Below, one piece after another: positions 62,645-64,000 of a DNA stretch of 64,000 nucleotides. Position numbers and translations under genes: made by a program. The notes under the pieces were generated by a model. It did no database searches. It was not told where the DNA came from and saw only the letters and a program-made list of their open reading frames with translations. Position 1 is the first letter of the stretch. The number at the start of each line of letters is the position of its first letter. Source of the stretch: an uncultured Anaerobiospirillum sp. (GTDB lineage Bacteria > Pseudomonadota > Gammaproteobacteria > Enterobacterales > Succinivibrionaceae); NCBI GenBank assembly GCA_944390115.1, contig CALXOW010000003.1, positions 1 to 64,000 on the forward strand. Direction: 5' to 3'.

Positions 62645-63082
62645 ATGACTCAAGATCGCGTTAAATCCTTTGGTTTGGTGCCACCAGCCCAGAGCCATTT
62701 GGAGCTGCCGGTTGCCTGTGAGAGTATTCCGGCGGGCTTCCCCTCGCCTAATGGCGGTTACATCGACGGCAATTTAGATGTCAATCAGTTCTTGGTCAGC
62801 CATCCTTCCTCGACCTATGTCTATCAGGTGACGGGCGATTCTATGATTGAGGCGGGTATCATGCCTGACGACTTTGTCTTGGTTGACTCCAGCATACAAG
62901 TGCGCTCGGGTGATGTGGTGGTAGCCTCGATTGACGGTGAGTTCACCATCAAGAAGCTTGAGGTGGGGCCGCCGCCGCGCTTGGTGCCGTGCAACAGCCT
63001 GTACCAGCCGGTGCAAATCGATGAGGGGGCCGAAGTCACCATTATCGGTCCGGTCATCAGCGTTATCCGCAAGTACCACTAA
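62645..63082 (+). CDS. umuD: UmuD-type S24 self-cleaving protein
   Basis: 145 residues. Close to E. coli UmuD throughout: AGFPSP with the predicted cut between A30 and G31, LDVNQFLVSHPSSTYVYQV, the nucleophile S66 in GDSMIEAG and the general base K103 in DGEFTIKKL. The 37-residue Ser-Lys spacing and 36-residue cut-to-Ser spacing equal those of E. coli UmuD. After RecA-stimulated cleavage UmuD' joins UmuC in Pol V. The cut site is Ala-Gly (LexA-like), not Cys-Gly. umuC does not follow in the window; the next gene is a DNA-binding protein. No LexA box of the CTGT-N8-ACAG type is seen immediately upstream. Confidence 0.92.
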   Translation: MTQDRVKSFGLVPPAQSHLELPVACESIPAGFPSPNGGYIDGNLDVNQFLVSHPSSTYVYQVTGDSMIEAGIMPDDFVLVDSSIQVRSGDVVVASIDGEFTIKKLEVGPPPRLVPCNSLYQPVQIDEGAEVTIIGPVISVIRKYH

Positions 63083-63106
63083 GTACCATTAATCCCAGGA
63101 GCCACG

Positions 63107-64000
63107 ATGGCAAATCAATCAGTCCACAAGCGCAAGCCCAGCGTGGCCCCCTCAAAGAACAATGATTCCGATGTCCCACGCCGGGGACCGGGCCGTCCGC
63201 GCAAGGATCCCGGTGAGGTCAAGCGCCAAGTTGCATTTTTCCTCACCGATGAAGAGCGGCGCATGCTCAAAGAAATGGCGCTGCTCTGGGGCTGTACTGC
63301 TTCGCAATTTTTAGCCAACCTCATCCGCGATAACTACAAGTCCAAGCGCTACATGAAGGGCTTTAACCAGTTAAGCCAAGATGAGCGCGCCGAGCTGGTG
63401 TCGCAGCGTCAGACCACTCAGTTTATTACCTCGCGCCGTGAGCAAACGGCGATGCAGCGCAACCTCGACCGGCGCATGGGAATGGATCGCAGTCTCACCA
63501 ATGTCATGGTGATTGCCGCGCCTCAGGCCGTGACGCAGAGCGCAGTACGTAACGTGGCGCTGCAAGATGGCATCAATGTGCCAGGCATTTACTGCAAGAA
63601 CTTAGGTGATGTCTGGATTGTGCCGTACGGTCAGCTCTACCGCATCTCGGTGGTGGAGATTATCCAATACCCATGCTATGCCTCGGTCTTAGATTACTTT
63701 GCCGGTAAGCGCATTGCCCCTGGCTTATTGAGCGACTTTATTGACCGTCAGCATGATTTCAAGCTGTCTTCGATGGGTGAGAAGGCGGTGCAAGAGCGCC
63801 TAGCTAAGGTCTACGGCACCATTCGCTACCCAGTAAAGGAGAGCTTTGAGTTAAAGCGCCGCGAGCGCATGATTGCCGAGTCTCAGCAGACTATGGCGCA
63901 GATGCTAGCTGAGCTCTCACCTGAAGCCCGCTCGACCTTAGACCATATCAACCAAAACGCTGCGTACGAAGCTGAGTCCTATGCCCAAGCAGCCAAGGAC
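63107..64000 (+). CDS. AT-hook/ribbon-helix-helix protein, partial at window edge
   Basis: 298 codons visible, open at the right edge. ATG at 63107 with AGGAG 6 bases upstream, 24 bases after umuD. The N-terminus is basic, with an AT-hook-like core (RRGPGRPRKDPG near 27-38), followed by a CopG/ribbon-helix-helix-like segment (VKRQVAFFLTDEERRMLKEM, then WGCTASQFLANLIRDNYK). A mixed alpha/beta part follows (MVIAAPQAV, DVWIVPYGQLYRISVVEII), then a charged helical end (SPEARSTLDHINQN). It is probably a DNA-binding regulator or plasmid-type partition/relaxase accessory protein; the family is not certain. Confidence 0.8.
   Translation, partial: MANQSVHKRKPSVAPSKNNDSDVPRRGPGRPRKDPGEVKRQVAFFLTDEERRMLKEMALLWGCTASQFLANLIRDNYKSKRYMKGFNQLSQDERAELVSQRQTTQFITSRREQTAMQRNLDRRMGMDRSLTNVMVIAAPQAVTQSAVRNVALQDGINVPGIYCKNLGDVWIVPYGQLYRISVVEIIQYPCYASVLDYFAGKRIAPGLLSDFIDRQHDFKLSSMGEKAVQERLAKVYGTIRYPVKESFELKRRERMIAESQQTMAQMLAELSPEARSTLDHINQNAAYEAESYAQAAKD

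Noticed and set aside
1-64000. tRNA, rRNA or CRISPR array
   Set aside because: No T-loop type GGTTCGAATCC pattern, no ribosomal RNA signatures, and no regularly spaced identical repeats with unique spacers were seen by eye.

Overview
The window looks like chromosomal DNA of an anaerobic, host-associated gammaproteobacterium. My best guess is a member of the Succinivibrionaceae (Succinivibrio/Anaerobiospirillum type); this is inferred from gene content. A gamma-type UmuD, TusE, DolP, YciO and Bcr/CflA pumps sit beside a multi-subunit pyruvate:ferredoxin oxidoreductase typical of anaerobes. Most genes have good Shine-Dalgarno sequences and similar codon use. Long gaps rich in palindromes separate short operons. 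I saw no tRNA, rRNA or CRISPR array.

Layout. (1) 1-10141, minus strand: a tandem array of five or six related proteins of no family I recognise, headed by a 602-residue protein with internal repeats. (2) 10401-12650: a membrane metallophosphoesterase and an SDR oxidoreductase, ended by a clear terminator. (3) 14022-15704: an IS256/Mutator transposase relative that has lost its catalytic residues, set in long non-coding flanks. (4) 16557-24352: a LacI-type regulator, two tandem Bcr/CflA exporters, a periplasmic DsbA-like oxidoreductase with a small membrane protein, and a CstA-type peptide/pyruvate carrier. (5) 24878-30634, minus: a type I restriction-modification system (hsdR-hsdM-hsdS), resembling type IC. 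(6) 31147-36527: a CBM9-like protein, nagA, a tRNA-dihydrouridine synthase, a secreted protein and a lipoprotein esterase. (7) 36766-41320, minus: a four-gene pyruvate:ferredoxin oxidoreductase operon whose last gene fuses a GltD-like NAD(P)H module to a ferredoxin. (8) 42604-47243: a ROK-type regulator, a WYL regulator of the BrxR/CapW kind, and an aldose epimerase. (9) 47244-50525: a 3.3 kb stretch with only decayed coding traces. (10) 50526-58400: a hypothetical protein, nitroreductase, YciO, a sugar transporter broken by an in-frame stop, a probable CRP-activated small RNA, a beta-helix-like protein, pgsA, tusE and ribA. (11) 58699-64000: cmk, dolP, then a group made of a degenerate DnaQ-like protein, UmuD and an AT-hook/ribbon-helix-helix protein cut by the window edge.

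How the genes work together. Metabolism centres on pyruvate oxidation to acetyl-CoA with electrons passed to NAD(P), on use of amino sugars and other sugars (nagA, galM, CBM9-like protein, sugar porter), and on peptide or pyruvate uptake (cstA). Several CRP-like sites in the long gaps suggest cAMP control of this carbon metabolism. The best candidates for undescribed biology are the paralogue array at 1-10 kb, the catalytically dead transposase, the WYL regulator with its 16-bp palindrome, the CRP-linked small RNA, the phased TGCAA arrays upstream of the sugar porter, and the DnaQ-like/UmuD/AT-hook group with its own dyad operator.
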